This document shows positions 18,894 to 26,653 of a DNA stretch of 64,000 nucleotides, one piece after another; position 1 is the first letter of the stretch; every line of letters starts with the position of its first letter. Made by a program: the position numbers and the translations under genes. Source of the DNA: Bacterioplanes sanyensis (GTDB lineage: Bacteria; Pseudomonadota; Gammaproteobacteria; Pseudomonadales; Oceanobacteraceae). The DNA lies in contig NZ_BMYY01000002.1 in the NCBI RefSeq assembly GCF_014652515.1, forward strand, positions 389,450-453,449, read 5' to 3'. The notes under the pieces are model-generated. The model did not search any database. It saw nothing but the letters and a program-made list of their open reading frames with translations, and was not told the DNA's origin.

Positions 18894-19274
18894 TTAAGCC
18901 ACTTGTACCGGAATGTCGAAGCTGGTGTGGCTGACGGTATTGTCGGCGTTCATATACACCATTTTGGGTTTGAACGACGCCAACTCGTTTTCGTCATAGT
19001 TGCCGTAGGCACAGATAATGATGCGGTCGCCAACATCGGCCAAATGCGCGGCAGCGCCATTGACTGAGATGATGCCGGAGTCCTCTTCGCCACGAATAAT
19101 GTAGGTGGTGAAGCGTTTGCCATTATCAATGTTGTAAATTTGAATTTGTTCAAATTCGCGCATGCCCGCGAGATCCAGCAACTTGCCGTCAATGGCGCAA
19201 GAGCCTTCGTAGTTCAGCACTGAGTGCGTCACACGGGCCTGATGCAGCTTGGCTTTGAGCATGATGGATTGCAT
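18894..19274 (-). CDS. panD: Aspartate 1-decarboxylase precursor
   Basis: A 126-residue pyruvoyl enzyme, the same length as E. coli PanD. The self-cleavage site is in [10 protein letters not shown] (Gly24-Ser25), producing the pyruvoyl group. It makes beta-alanine for pantothenate. An AAAGGG Shine-Dalgarno supports the ATG at 19274; the open frame continues 23 codons upstream. It lies about 106 bases after panC. Confidence 0.97.
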   Translation of the reverse strand: MQSIMLKAKLHQARVTHSVLNYEGSCAIDGKLLDLAGMREFEQIQIYNIDNGKRFTTYIIRGEEDSGIISVNGAAAHLADVGDRIIICAYGNYDENELASFKPKMVYMNADNTVSHTSFDIPVQVA

Positions 19275-19380
19275 GGTAAACCCTTTCGTTTCTGTCCGGA
19301 CTATTCTCAGCCTGGCGTCATGCCTGGGCATGGAATTGGTCAAAAGTTAGCCACATGGGCATAAGGCGTCGAAGTATGCC

Positions 19381-20241
19381 TTATTCAAACGCCCGATTCA
19401 ATGACAGTGGCAGATTATCAATTAGGCGCGCAGGGCCAAGGAATACGGCGGCCAGAATGATAATGTCACGGTCGTTTGCGCCCGCTTGTTTAAGGTCATG
19501 CTGGCGCTTTATTTCCAGATAATCCAGCCGCAAACCGGCGTCTTGCAAGTGTTGTTTACCACTGTCAATCACGGCTGTTAACGGTTGGTTATTTTGTAGC
19601 TGTTGCGCCATGTGCTGCAGTGTTTGATACAACACAGGTGCCCGCTGGCGCTCGCTGTCATTGAGATAGCCATTGCGCGAGCTGAGCGCCAAGCCATCCG
19701 CCGCGCGGGCGGTGGGCACGGCGACAATCTCCAGTGGCATGTCCAAGTCGGCCACCATCTTGCGAATCACCGCCACTTGTTGCCAATCTTTCTGGCCAAA
19801 AAAAGCTTGATCGGGCTGCACCTGATTAAACAGCTTGGTGACCACGGTGGCGACGCCATCGAAGTGACCCGGGCGGCTACCGCCGCACAAACCTTCTGAG
19901 ACCGCTGGCACATGCACGGTGCTGAGCTGCGGCTGGCCATTGGGGTACATTTCATCAACGCTTGGGGCGAACAGCAAATCACACTGCGCCGCTTCAAGCT
20001 TGGCTTGATCGTCTGGCAAGGTGCGCGGATAGCGCTGCAAATCACTGGCGTCGTCAAACTGCAGCGGGTTCACAAACACGCTGGCAACGACAAAATCGCA
20101 GTGCTGGCGCGCGCGCTCGATCAAACTGATGTGGCCGGCGTGCAGGTTGCCCATGGTCGGCACGAAGCCAATGGTGTTGCCATTGGTGCGGGCGCTGCGC
20201 ACAGCCTGGCGCAGCTCTTTAACCGTGTGCACTGTGCGCAT
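19381..20241 (-). CDS. panC: Pantothenate synthetase
   Basis: A 286-residue protein with the nucleotidyltransferase motif FVPTMGNLHAGHISLI, then FVNPLQFD, FFGQKDWQQV and the KMSKS-like region GLALSSRNGYL. It condenses pantoate and beta-alanine using ATP. Its start overlaps the panB stop by one base (TAATG), so the two are translated together. Confidence 0.97.
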   Translation of the reverse strand: MRTVHTVKELRQAVRSARTNGNTIGFVPTMGNLHAGHISLIERARQHCDFVVASVFVNPLQFDDASDLQRYPRTLPDDQAKLEAAQCDLLFAPSVDEMYPNGQPQLSTVHVPAVSEGLCGGSRPGHFDGVATVVTKLFNQVQPDQAFFGQKDWQQVAVIRKMVADLDMPLEIVAVPTARAADGLALSSRNGYLNDSERQRAPVLYQTLQHMAQQLQNNQPLTAVIDSGKQHLQDAGLRLDYLEIKRQHDLKQAGANDRDIIILAAVFLGPARLIDNLPLSLNRAFE

Positions 20242-21047
20242 TAGGCGAACCCGTGCTCAGCGGCGGGAAAGGTGCCGGCTTTGACTTCCTCGACATACGC
20301 CGCCAGTGCTTGCTGCACGGTGCGGCCATCGGTCATAAAGTTTTTCACAAACTTAGGCACGTGGCCGCTGTTAAGGCCGAGCATATCTTGCAGCACCAGC
20401 ACCTGAGCATCGGTATCACCGCCGGCGCCAATGCCCACCACGGGAATGCTTAGAGTTTTTGCAATGCGCGCGGCCAGCTCGGATGGCACGCACTCCAATA
20501 CCAATAAATCGGCACCAGCGCTTTCCAACGCTTGGGCATGGGCCAGCATGGCGTCGGCGGCAGCGCTGTCGCGGCCTTGTACTTTATAGCCGCCTAACTT
20601 GTTGACCGACTGCGGGGTTAAACCCAAGTGCGCACACACAGGCACGCCTTGACGGGTCAGTGCTGTAATCATTGGCACCAACCAATCGTCACCTTCTACC
20701 TTGACCATATGGGCACCGGCTTGCATGACTTTGCGCGCACTGTCTAAGCACTGCTCAACTGTGCCATAGGCCATAAAGGGAAGGTCGGCCATGATCAGAG
20801 CCGGACGACTGGCGCGGGCGTTGCCGCGAGCGACGCAGGCGGTGTGGTAAACCATGTCATCAAGGCTGACGGGCAGTGTGCTGTCGTGCCCCTGCAAAAC
20901 CATTCCTAACGAGTCACCCACCAGAATGACCTCAACACCGGCTTCGGCGGCCAGCTGGGCGAAGGTCGCATCGTAGGCGGTCAGTACCGCAATTTTCTCG
21001 CGCTCGGCTTTGAGTTTCGCCAACGCTGGAATGGTGATGGTTGTCAT
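20241..21047 (-). CDS. panB: 3-methyl-2-oxobutanoate hydroxymethyltransferase
   Basis: A 268-residue TIM-barrel enzyme. Signatures are [28 protein letters not shown] (metal-binding Asp and VGDSLGM), [21 protein letters not shown] and [22 protein letters not shown]. It makes ketopantoate. The ATG at 21047 matches the family N-terminus ([16 protein letters not shown]); the open frame extends 35 codons upstream. In Pseudomonas panB follows folK directly; here about 1.36 kb with a toxin-antitoxin pair intervenes. Confidence 0.97.
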   Translation of the reverse strand: MTTITIPALAKLKAEREKIAVLTAYDATFAQLAAEAGVEVILVGDSLGMVLQGHDSTLPVSLDDMVYHTACVARGNARASRPALIMADLPFMAYGTVEQCLDSARKVMQAGAHMVKVEGDDWLVPMITALTRQGVPVCAHLGLTPQSVNKLGGYKVQGRDSAAADAMLAHAQALESAGADLLVLECVPSELAARIAKTLSIPVVGIGAGGDTDAQVLVLQDMLGLNSGHVPKFVKNFMTDGRTVQQALAAYVEEVKAGTFPAAEHGFA

Positions 21048-21522
21048 CCTGCTTCTCCGGTAAATCGGTCTGGCTTGTGGCCGACCGGGTGACGTTGAGC
21101 TGCGTATAGTCCGGATTGGCGAGGCATTGTCAATATTGAACCGCAGGGGCAAATGTGGAAGCTACGTGCGCAAAAAGTCGGAACGCAAGAGAAGGGGAGA
21201 GTGGTGGCAACTCGGGTGGAGTAGTTGAGGGGTGTAGGCGCTTAGTTTTCTTTGCTAACGGCTTTATATCGAGCATCTATTAAATGCGCGGTTTTAATGC
21301 CTCGGTTTGCCATGCCTTGGCAGGCCGTTTGAGTTGGCGTTGCGGCGACTAGGGCGTTTGAACTTGCGAAATCACAGTGATTCGCCCGGCTGCGCACGGG
21401 CTTGAATGCCAAAGCTGCGCGCCCCGGGTGGAGCCGCACTTGTTGAGTTTTTTCTGAGCTAAAACTTTAGCGCTTTTGACGCTGGAACCAAATGGGAGAG
21501 CGTCCATCCCATCAGTCATTGC
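21048..21522. other. 475-base spacer between higA and panB, no supported gene
   Basis: No convincing coding frame. A 65-codon minus-strand frame (21242-21439) lacks a Shine-Dalgarno and family features. The stretch has several short inverted repeats (for example GCTAAA/TTTAGC near 21461-21474) and GC-rich pairs around 21380-21430. Together with higBA it forms the inserted block that separates panB from folK. Promoter sequences for panB probably lie in its left part but none is clear. Confidence 0.4.
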
Positions 21523-21816
21523 TTAAGCTGCTTCGAAGTCCAATGGATGAATGCCGTCTAGGTTGACCGTTTTACGGACCACCCATAGATCATACCTATC
21601 TTGCATCGCCAACCAACTCTCAGGGGAGCGCCCGAGAACCTTAGATAGCCGCAGCGACATTTCTGGGCTAATACCGCTGTTCCCTTTGAGCAGCCGAGAC
21701 AAAGTGGAGGGCGACACCCCTAGGCTGGAAGCAAGTTGACGGGAACTGATACCGAAAGGCTCTAAATATACCTCCCGAATAAACTCACCAGGGTGTGGCG
21801 GATTATGCATAGTCAT
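21523..21816 (-). CDS. higA: HigA-type antitoxin (XRE helix-turn-helix)
   Basis: A 97-residue antitoxin beginning MTMHNPPHPGEFIREVYLEP, the classic HigA entry. It continues with an HTH (SSRQLASSLGVSPSTLSRLLKG) and PESWLAMQDRYDLW. It should neutralise HigB and repress the operon. It overlaps the toxin stop by one base; toxin-first order is typical for higBA. Confidence 0.92.
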   Translation of the reverse strand: MTMHNPPHPGEFIREVYLEPFGISSRQLASSLGVSPSTLSRLLKGNSGISPEMSLRLSKVLGRSPESWLAMQDRYDLWVVRKTVNLDGIHPLDFEAA

Positions 21817-22094
21817 CAGTGATAATCCTCATAATCAAGAATGTAAGCGTTGCCGTCTTGAAACTCGAACGTCATGCGCCAGTTGCCGTTAACACGAATT
21901 GACCAACGTCCTCTGTCTCGTCCCTTCAATGAATGAAGCCGAAAACCAGGGATATCCATATCATCTGCCGACGTGGCGGTATCAAGAGCCGCCAACTGCA
22001 TGCGCAGTTTGTTGGCATGATCTGGCTGTATGCCAGACGTGTTGCCTGTCGAGTAGAACCGCTTCAGTCCTTTGTGGCGGAATGATTTAATCAT
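21816..22094 (-). CDS. higB: HigB-type toxin (RelE superfamily mRNA interferase)
   Basis: A 92-residue toxin. Recognisable segments are IKSFRHKGLKRFYSTG, GFRLHSLKGRDRGRWSIRVNGNWRMTFEF and the terminal YILDYEDYH, typical of HigB ribosome-dependent mRNA endonucleases. All expected basic catalytic-region residues are present, so it is probably functional. It is the first gene of the pair, downstream of a 7-bp inverted repeat likely bound by HigA. Confidence 0.92.
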   Translation of the reverse strand: MIKSFRHKGLKRFYSTGNTSGIQPDHANKLRMQLAALDTATSADDMDIPGFRLHSLKGRDRGRWSIRVNGNWRMTFEFQDGNAYILDYEDYH

Positions 22095-22109
22095 GATTAA
22101 AGCTTAGCA

Positions 22110-22128
22110 TGTTGCGCATCACGCAACA
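22110..22128. promoter_or_regulatory. Inverted repeat upstream of higB, candidate HigA operator
   Basis: TGTTGCG and CGCAACA flank 5 bases, centred 25 bases upstream of the higB ATG. Position and symmetry fit the autoregulatory operator expected for an XRE antitoxin; binding is inferred. Confidence 0.5.
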
Positions 22129-22348
22129 AAGGGGCGTTTGAATCTGTGCAGATGCAGTCGTTTGGCAGGCCGCGCATGCGCTGTTCGGTCACGGCTTCGA
22201 CGCCTCAGGATGTGGGGTGGTTTTGATTTTCTCGGTTTAACACCTAAGTTTTCGCGCTTTAGCAGGTCGCCTGAGTGGGCACTGGCTAGGCCCGCTAGGG
22301 CAACCTCAAGCTGGGCGTAGAGTTAGCGAAAAATAAAACGCAGATACG

Positions 22349-22372
22349 GGGTCAGAGCTTAAGCTCTGACCC
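22349..22372. repeat. 24-bp perfect palindrome in the folK-higB spacer
   Basis: Both halves (GGGTCAGAGCTT and its complement AAGCTCTGACCC) match with no loop. This type of sequence is often found beside transposase genes in Gammaproteobacteria (from memory), yet no transposase is here. The rest of 22129-22410 shows no gene. It may mark the edge of the higBA insertion, or serve as a terminator-like hairpin. Confidence 0.7.
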
Positions 22373-22410
22373 TAGCGCATGGCCCCCTGTGAATGACACC
22401 AGCGATCTAC

Positions 22411-22932
22411 TCAGCGCGCCAGCAACCGCTGGCAACAGGCCTGGTACTCTGCATGCTGCAGTCGTTGCAGCTCGCCATCAAAGGCGGGGGTGAGCTGGCT
22501 CAGCAGTTCACCGCTTGGCAGTACCAGTTGTGGCTGAATTTCTGCCAGTGGCAGCAGGGTAAAGCTGCGTTGGGTGAGTTCATGGTGCGGTAAGTTCAGG
22601 CGCGAGCAGCGGTGTTGCTGTTGGCCAAACAGCAAGATGTCCAAGTCGATACAGCGCTCGCCCCAATGACGCTTGCGCACACGCCCTTGCTGCTGCTCTT
22701 GTGCTTGCAAGGCATCGAGCAGTGCCAGCGGCGCCAGCTCGGTCTGTAGCTCTGCGACGGCATTGTAAAAGTCGGGCTGATCCTGCGGCCCCAGCGGTTT
22801 GCTGTGATACAGCGAGGAGACCGCCGTGAGGCGGCTTTGGGGCAGCTGTGCCAGCGCTGCTAGCGCCGTGCACAGCTGTTTTATCGGGTCATTGAGATTG
22901 GCGCCCAGGCCGATGTAGCACACTTCGCCCAT
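22411..22932 (-). CDS. folK: 2-amino-4-hydroxy-6-hydroxymethyldihydropteridine pyrophosphokinase
   Basis: A 173-residue HPPK. Signatures are YIGLGANLNDP, SSLYHSKPLGPQDQPDFYNAVAEL and the family hallmark RKRHWGERCIDLDILLFG with the magnesium-binding aspartates (DLD). It pyrophosphorylates the pterin precursor in folate synthesis. It overlaps the pcnB stop by one base, as in Pseudomonas. Confidence 0.96.
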   Translation of the reverse strand: MGEVCYIGLGANLNDPIKQLCTALAALAQLPQSRLTAVSSLYHSKPLGPQDQPDFYNAVAELQTELAPLALLDALQAQEQQQGRVRKRHWGERCIDLDILLFGQQQHRCSRLNLPHHELTQRSFTLLPLAEIQPQLVLPSGELLSQLTPAFDGELQRLQHAEYQACCQRLLAR

Positions 22933-24293
22933 TAGTTACGGCGCGGCGAGCGGCGGCGATTCGGTCGGCGCTTGCGCGGTTTGTCATTGTCGCTGCGGCT
23001 CGGTGTTACCGGGCCATGTTGGGCTTGAAAGTCGGTCCACCATTGGCCTAAGCCGTCTAGCTCTTCACCCGATTGCTCGCGCAGTAAAACAAAGTCGTAG
23101 GCAGCGCGGAAACGCGGATGGCTCAACAGCTCTTCGCAGCGGCGCGAGCGCGTTTTCGGCAAGCGCAGTTGCAGCTCCCAGATTTCTTTCATCGGAATCG
23201 AGAAGCGCTTGGGAATGGCAATGGTGCGTGCTTGCTGGGCGATCACACGTTCAGCAGCTTTATGCAGGGCCTGCTGCGGCGGCATGCCCTTGTCTTGCAG
23301 TTGCTGCATGCGTTGGTTGACCGTGGGCCACAGCAAAGCCGCCAGGAAGAAGTACGGCGTCACGGATTTACCCGAGCGAATGCGCACATCGGTATTGGCA
23401 AAGGTGTTGCGCACCAAAGCCTGGCAGAAGTCGTCGTGTTGCAGCTGCTCAGCGGTTTGCGGGAACAGCTCAGCAAACAGGCCATAGTGCAACAATTGCT
23501 CAAAGGTTTGCTCGGCTTGGCCATGCAAAAACAGTTTGAGGATTTCTTCAAACAAGCGCGCCGGCGGTATTTGCTGCAGCAGCGGCGCCATCATGGCAAT
23601 CGGGCGCTCGGTTTCTTGCTCCAGGCTAAAGCCCAATTTGGCGGCAAAGCGAATGGCGCGCAGCATGCGCACTGGGTCTTCGCGGTAACGTACTTCTGGG
23701 TCGCCAATTAAGCGCAGGCGCTGATGTTTTAAATCGTCCCAGCCACCGGCATAGGCATGCACAGAAAAGTCGGCAATGTCGTAATAGAGGGCATTGACGG
23801 TGAAGTCGCGGCGCATGGCATCTTCATCTTTGCTGCCATAGACGTTGTCGCGCAAAATCATGCCTTGATCGCCCGTAGCTGACTGCTTGGCGGAATGCTC
23901 TTCGCTGGGCGGTGCACGGAACGTGGCGACTTCGATTACTTCGCGACCAAACACCACATGCACCAGTTTGAAGCGGCGGCCGATTAAGCGCGAGTTGCGA
24001 AACAGTTTGGCGACTTGTTCCGGTGTGGCGTTGGTGGCCACATCAAAATCCTTTGGCTGCATGCCCAGCAAGGTATCGCGCACGCCACCGCCCACCAGCA
24101 GTGCCTGATAGCCAGCCTTATGCAGCCGGTACAGCACTTTCAAAGCGCTTTCACTGATCTGACTGCGACTGATGCTGTGATGGTCGCGGGGGATAATGGT
24201 CAAAGGGGCGTTTGATGACGGTTTCGTCAGCCATTTTTTCAGCGCGCGCCCGGGCGCTTTTAAAGGATTTATCAAGGGTATAAGCCGTTTCAC
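22932..24293 (-). CDS. pcnB: Poly(A) polymerase I
   Basis: A 453-residue class II nucleotidyltransferase. It has the GG...(D/E)xD motif (LLVGGGVRDTLLGMQPKDFDVATNATP), RRDFTVNALYYDIADF and the downstream RNA-binding region, ending in a basic tail (KPRKRRPNRRRSPRRN) also seen in E. coli PcnB. It adds 3' poly(A) tails that promote RNA decay. It follows a strong terminator of the sRNA locus by about 75 bases, so its promoter likely lies in 24294-24370 unless read-through occurs. Confidence 0.96.
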   Translation of the reverse strand: MKRLIPLINPLKAPGRALKKWLTKPSSNAPLTIIPRDHHSISRSQISESALKVLYRLHKAGYQALLVGGGVRDTLLGMQPKDFDVATNATPEQVAKLFRNSRLIGRRFKLVHVVFGREVIEVATFRAPPSEEHSAKQSATGDQGMILRDNVYGSKDEDAMRRDFTVNALYYDIADFSVHAYAGGWDDLKHQRLRLIGDPEVRYREDPVRMLRAIRFAAKLGFSLEQETERPIAMMAPLLQQIPPARLFEEILKLFLHGQAEQTFEQLLHYGLFAELFPQTAEQLQHDDFCQALVRNTFANTDVRIRSGKSVTPYFFLAALLWPTVNQRMQQLQDKGMPPQQALHKAAERVIAQQARTIAIPKRFSIPMKEIWELQLRLPKTRSRRCEELLSHPRFRAAYDFVLLREQSGEELDGLGQWWTDFQAQHGPVTPSRSDNDKPRKRRPNRRRSPRRN

Positions 24294-24370
24294 GGGGTCT
24301 TCTGTTGCCTAAGTCGAGGCCCGCGAGTGTACCCTTCAGCTGGGGGAAAGAAAACGTTTGGTCGCGCCAG

Positions 24371-24398
24371 AAAAACAAAAAGCCGCATAAGCGGCTTT
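24371..24398 (-). terminator. Intrinsic terminator of the downstream CrcZ-like RNA
   Basis: AAAGCCGC and GCGGCTTT pair around loop ATAA (24379-24398). On the minus strand the stem is followed by TTTTGTTTTT (24371-24380). It ends the predicted sRNA 78 bases before pcnB. Confidence 0.8.
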
Positions 24399-24637
24399 GT
24401 CGGGCGTGTTGTTATTATTGTTGGCGCCTGGCTCAGACATTTGAGCAACTGTTTTGAATAGTCAGAAACACCTTTGTTTTTCTTATTGTTGTGTTTGCTG
24501 CTCATTCAGAACAGTCATTCTTCTCTTGCCGACCCTGTTGTTATTGTTATTCAGAGCCTCACCGCGACTGTTATTGTTATTTTCGTCACGTCGCTCGGGC
24601 TAGCGGTTGTTATTTTTATGTGTTGCTGCCGTTGCTG
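24371..24637 (-). ncRNA. crcZ: Predicted CrcZ-like Hfq/Crc-sequestering sRNA, downstream copy
   Basis: About 267 bases between a sigma54 promoter (24648-24663) and an intrinsic terminator, with no open frame of note. On the minus strand it carries five A-rich clusters of the AAnAAnAA type: near 24606-24619 (ATAAAAATAACAAC), 24568-24583 (AAAATAACAATAACAG), 24536-24551 (AATAACAATAACAACA), 24473-24493 (ACAACAATAAGAAAAACAAA) and 24408-24422 (AACAATAATAACAAC). These are the CA motifs by which Pseudomonas CrcZ titrates Hfq with Crc and relieves catabolite repression. The location between cbrB and pcnB is the same as crcZ. The transcript ends are inferred, not measured; P. aeruginosa CrcZ is longer (about 400 bases). 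Confidence 0.75.
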
Positions 24638-24647
24638 TTAAGACTAA

Positions 24648-24663
24648 AGCAGATGGCGTGCCA
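24648..24663 (-). promoter_or_regulatory. Sigma54 promoter of the downstream CrcZ-like RNA
   Basis: The minus strand reads TGGCACGCCATCTGCT, with GG and GC separated by exactly 10 bases as required for the -24/-12 element. CbrB, an RpoN-dependent activator encoded next door, is the likely regulator. The expected start is near 24637. Confidence 0.75.
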
Positions 24664-24735
24664 GTTTTTAAAAATCCTTTTAAATCAATGGTTTGCTGGT
24701 TTTGCTTGGGGGGCTATGGGTGATTTAGACCAAAG

Positions 24736-24796
24736 TGTTACCAGAATTGGGCCAGATGGGTAACACTTGGGTGTCGCCGGGTAACAGGCTGTAACA
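24736..24796. promoter_or_regulatory. Cluster of TGTTAC/GTAACA half-sites, candidate CbrB upstream activating sequence
   Basis: TGTTACC at 24736-24742 and GGTAACA at 24759-24765 form an inverted repeat with a 16-base spacer. Two further GTAACA half-sites follow at 24781-24786 and 24791-24796. The cluster lies about 75-135 bases upstream of the -24 element of the downstream sRNA, a usual position for enhancer binding. It resembles the TGTTAC/GTAACA sites reported for CbrB in Pseudomonas (from memory). Confidence 0.6.
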
Positions 24797-24916
24797 CGAT
24801 GGCACGCTTGGTTGTCTAGCAGCCGTTAGCTGAAAACTCATGCTGTGCGGGACAATCAGCGCACTCATGCACAGGCCGCAGGAGTGAGGCAAGAGTAGCG
24901 ATGGATGGCCGGCCTA

Positions 24917-25093
24917 GAAACAAGAAAGCCGATGGATTTCTCTACCAAGTGGTAGGTAAATCCATCGGCCATCAGTGAGTTGGGGCTTATTATTATTGTT
25001 TTCCACTCGTGGCCGGTTGTTGTTGTTATTGTCCGGCCTGTTCATCGCCTGAGTATTATTTTTATTAGTACAGGCAATTCTTTGTAATTCTTG
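24917..25093 (-). ncRNA. Predicted CrcZ/CrcY-like sRNA, upstream copy
   Basis: About 177 bases between a second sigma54 promoter (25104-25119) and a long hairpin terminator (stem GCCGATGGATTT with AAATCCATCGGC, 24928-24969, then T-rich TTTCTTGTTT on the minus strand). It displays three A-rich CA-type motifs: TAATAAAAATAAT (25055-25067) between GCCTG/CAGGC arms, ACAATAACAACAACAA exactly filling the loop of a GGCCGG/CCGGCC hairpin (25011-25038), and AAAACAATAATAATAA (24987-25002). This is the layout expected of an Hfq/Crc decoy. Pseudomonas species often carry two such RNAs (CrcZ with CrcY or CrcX) but at separate loci; here both are in tandem. Confidence 0.72.
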
Positions 25094-25103
25094 ACTGAGC
25101 TAA

Positions 25104-25119
25104 AGCCAGTAGCGTGCCA
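25104..25119 (-). promoter_or_regulatory. Sigma54 promoter of the upstream CrcZ-like RNA
   Basis: The minus strand reads TGGCACGCTACTGGCT, with a 10-base GG to GC interval. Flanks resemble those of the first promoter (CTTTAG follows both), pointing to duplication of the whole unit. The expected start is near 25093. Confidence 0.72.
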
Positions 25120-25216
25120 ATCTTCCAAGAAATATTAAAAAATCTATGTTTATCAACGACTTATGTGATTTTCTTGAAAGATAAGAGAGCTGGTTGAGGG
25201 TGTGGTGAGGAGGTTT

Positions 25217-25277
25217 TGTTACGGGATTGGCGGGCTATGACCGAAATCTATGCCCGCTGTTACGGTGGTGGTGTTAC
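25217..25277. promoter_or_regulatory. TGTTAC repeats at the cbrB 3' end, candidate CbrB activating sites
   Basis: TGTTAC occurs at 25217-25222, 25258-25263 and 25272-25277, the last overlapping the cbrB stop codon. They lie 100-160 bases upstream of the -24 element of the second sRNA. All three have the same orientation, unlike the inverted pair in the first cluster. Confidence 0.5.
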
Positions 25278-26653
25278 TTTTTCTTACGTGGAATCCCTAG
25301 TCGCTGGCGACGCTCCCATAGGCTTTTGCGCGAGATGCCCAGCTTGCGCGCCAGCTCGGTCTCCGTCATACGGGCTTCGTTCTCTAACACGAAGTGCACG
25401 AAGTAGTCATCCAGTGATAGGTCGCCTTGCTCACTGTCTGTGTTACCTGGCTGCTCAGTTTGCACCAGGTTTTCTTTCAAGGTGTTACTGACGTAACTAT
25501 CGGGTGATAGATCAATACCCAGCAAGTCGGCACTGATGGGTTGATCATCATCGGCCAAAATCACCGCACGCTCGATGGCATTTTCCAGTTCGCGCACGTT
25601 GCCTGGCCAGTGATAGCGTCGAACTGTGTCTAGGGCTTCTGGGCTGAACTGCATTGCGGCTAGCTGCATTTTTTCACAGCGGCGGCCCAGCAGTGCCTGA
25701 GCCAGTTCGACCACATCTTCGCCACGGTCGCGCAGTGGCGGTAGGTGCAGCTCCATCACATTGAGGCGGTAGTACAAGTCTTCACGGAACTCGCCCTTGT
25801 GCGACAGTTCACGTAGGTTGCGGTGGGTGGCGGCAATCAAACGCACATCCACTTTGCGGCTTTGCACCGAGCCTACGCGGCGAATTTCGCCTTCTTGCAA
25901 TACCCGTAGCAGGCGCGCTTGGGCCTCCAGTGGCAGCTCACCAATTTCATCTAAAAACAAAGTGCCGCCATCGGCGGCTTCCACCAGGCCTTGGCGCAGG
26001 GCGGTAGCGCCGGTAAATGCCCCTTTTTCGTGGCCGAACAGTTCGGATTCGATCAGGGTTTCGGGAATGGCGGCACAGTTAACGGAAATCATAGTGGCGT
26101 TTTTGCGCTGGCTTTGCGCATGCAATGCCCGCGCAACCAGCTCTTTACCGGTACCGGATTCACCCTGAATCAGCACTGTCGCATCGGTGGGCGCGACCTT
26201 GCTGATTTTACGAAACAGCACTTGCATGGCCTCGCAACTGCCAATGATGCCGCTGACGGGGTAATCCTGTTCTTGCTCGGTGCTGGGGGAGGCGGTTTGG
26301 GTGGCTTTGCTGTCCGCCAAGATGCGGCGCACGGCATCGACCAGTTCATCATGATCAAAGGGCTTGGCGATGTAATCCACCGCGCCGAGCTTCATGGAAT
26401 CCACGGCGCTGCGCAGAGAGGCGTAGCTGGTCATGATTAAAACGGGTGTGCGCCCGGCCAAAGAGATCAGCTCCGTGCCATTGCCGCCAGGCAGGCGCAA
26501 ATCACTGATAATCAGGTCGAACTGGTCGAGGGACTGTTGGCGGGCGGCATCCAGAGAATCGACATCTGTCACCTCGTAGTCGTGGCGCTGCAATAAGCGA
26601 CGCAACGCCTGACGGATGATGGTTTCATCTTCGACGACCAAAATATGACTCAT
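25274..26653 (-). CDS. cbrB: Sigma54-dependent response regulator CbrB
   Basis: A 459-residue NtrC-family activator. The receiver domain (residues 1-115) has the phospho-acceptor in LIISDLRLPGG (Asp51) and the conserved Lys in IAKPFD. The AAA+ domain has Walker A GESGTGKE (164-171), the sigma54-contact loop GAFTGA (211-216) and Walker B GGTLFLDEIGELP. A Fis-type HTH ends the protein (ETELARKLGISRKSLWERRQRLGI). Synteny with cbrA and pcnB identifies it as CbrB, controller of carbon/nitrogen balance through CrcZ-type RNAs. It overlaps cbrA by 4 bases. Confidence 0.95.
   Translation of the reverse strand: MSHILVVEDETIIRQALRRLLQRHDYEVTDVDSLDAARQQSLDQFDLIISDLRLPGGNGTELISLAGRTPVLIMTSYASLRSAVDSMKLGAVDYIAKPFDHDELVDAVRRILADSKATQTASPSTEQEQDYPVSGIIGSCEAMQVLFRKISKVAPTDATVLIQGESGTGKELVARALHAQSQRKNATMISVNCAAIPETLIESELFGHEKGAFTGATALRQGLVEAADGGTLFLDEIGELPLEAQARLLRVLQEGEIRRVGSVQSRKVDVRLIAATHRNLRELSHKGEFREDLYYRLNVMELHLPPLRDRGEDVVELAQALLGRRCEKMQLAAMQFSPEALDTVRRYHWPGNVRELENAIERAVILADDDQPISADLLGIDLSPDSYVSNTLKENLVQTEQPGNTDSEQGDLSLDDYFVHFVLENEARMTETELARKLGISRKSLWERRQRLGIPRKKK

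Noticed and set aside
21242-21439. 65-codon minus-strand frame in the panB-higA spacer
   Set aside because: No Shine-Dalgarno or family; I also tested the idea that this spacer is an integron attC site, but the expected GTTRRRY/RYYYAAC core sites were not found.
24491-24763. 90-codon plus-strand frame across the CrcZ-like RNA
   Set aside because: It runs antisense through the sRNA and promoter, has Cys/Tyr-rich translation from the TTATTG repeats, and no Shine-Dalgarno.
24371-25080. TTATTGTTATT repeats considered as simple sequence or a CRISPR-like array
   Set aside because: Spacing is irregular, there are no constant repeats, and reverse-strand AAnAAnAA motifs with promoters and terminators explain them better.
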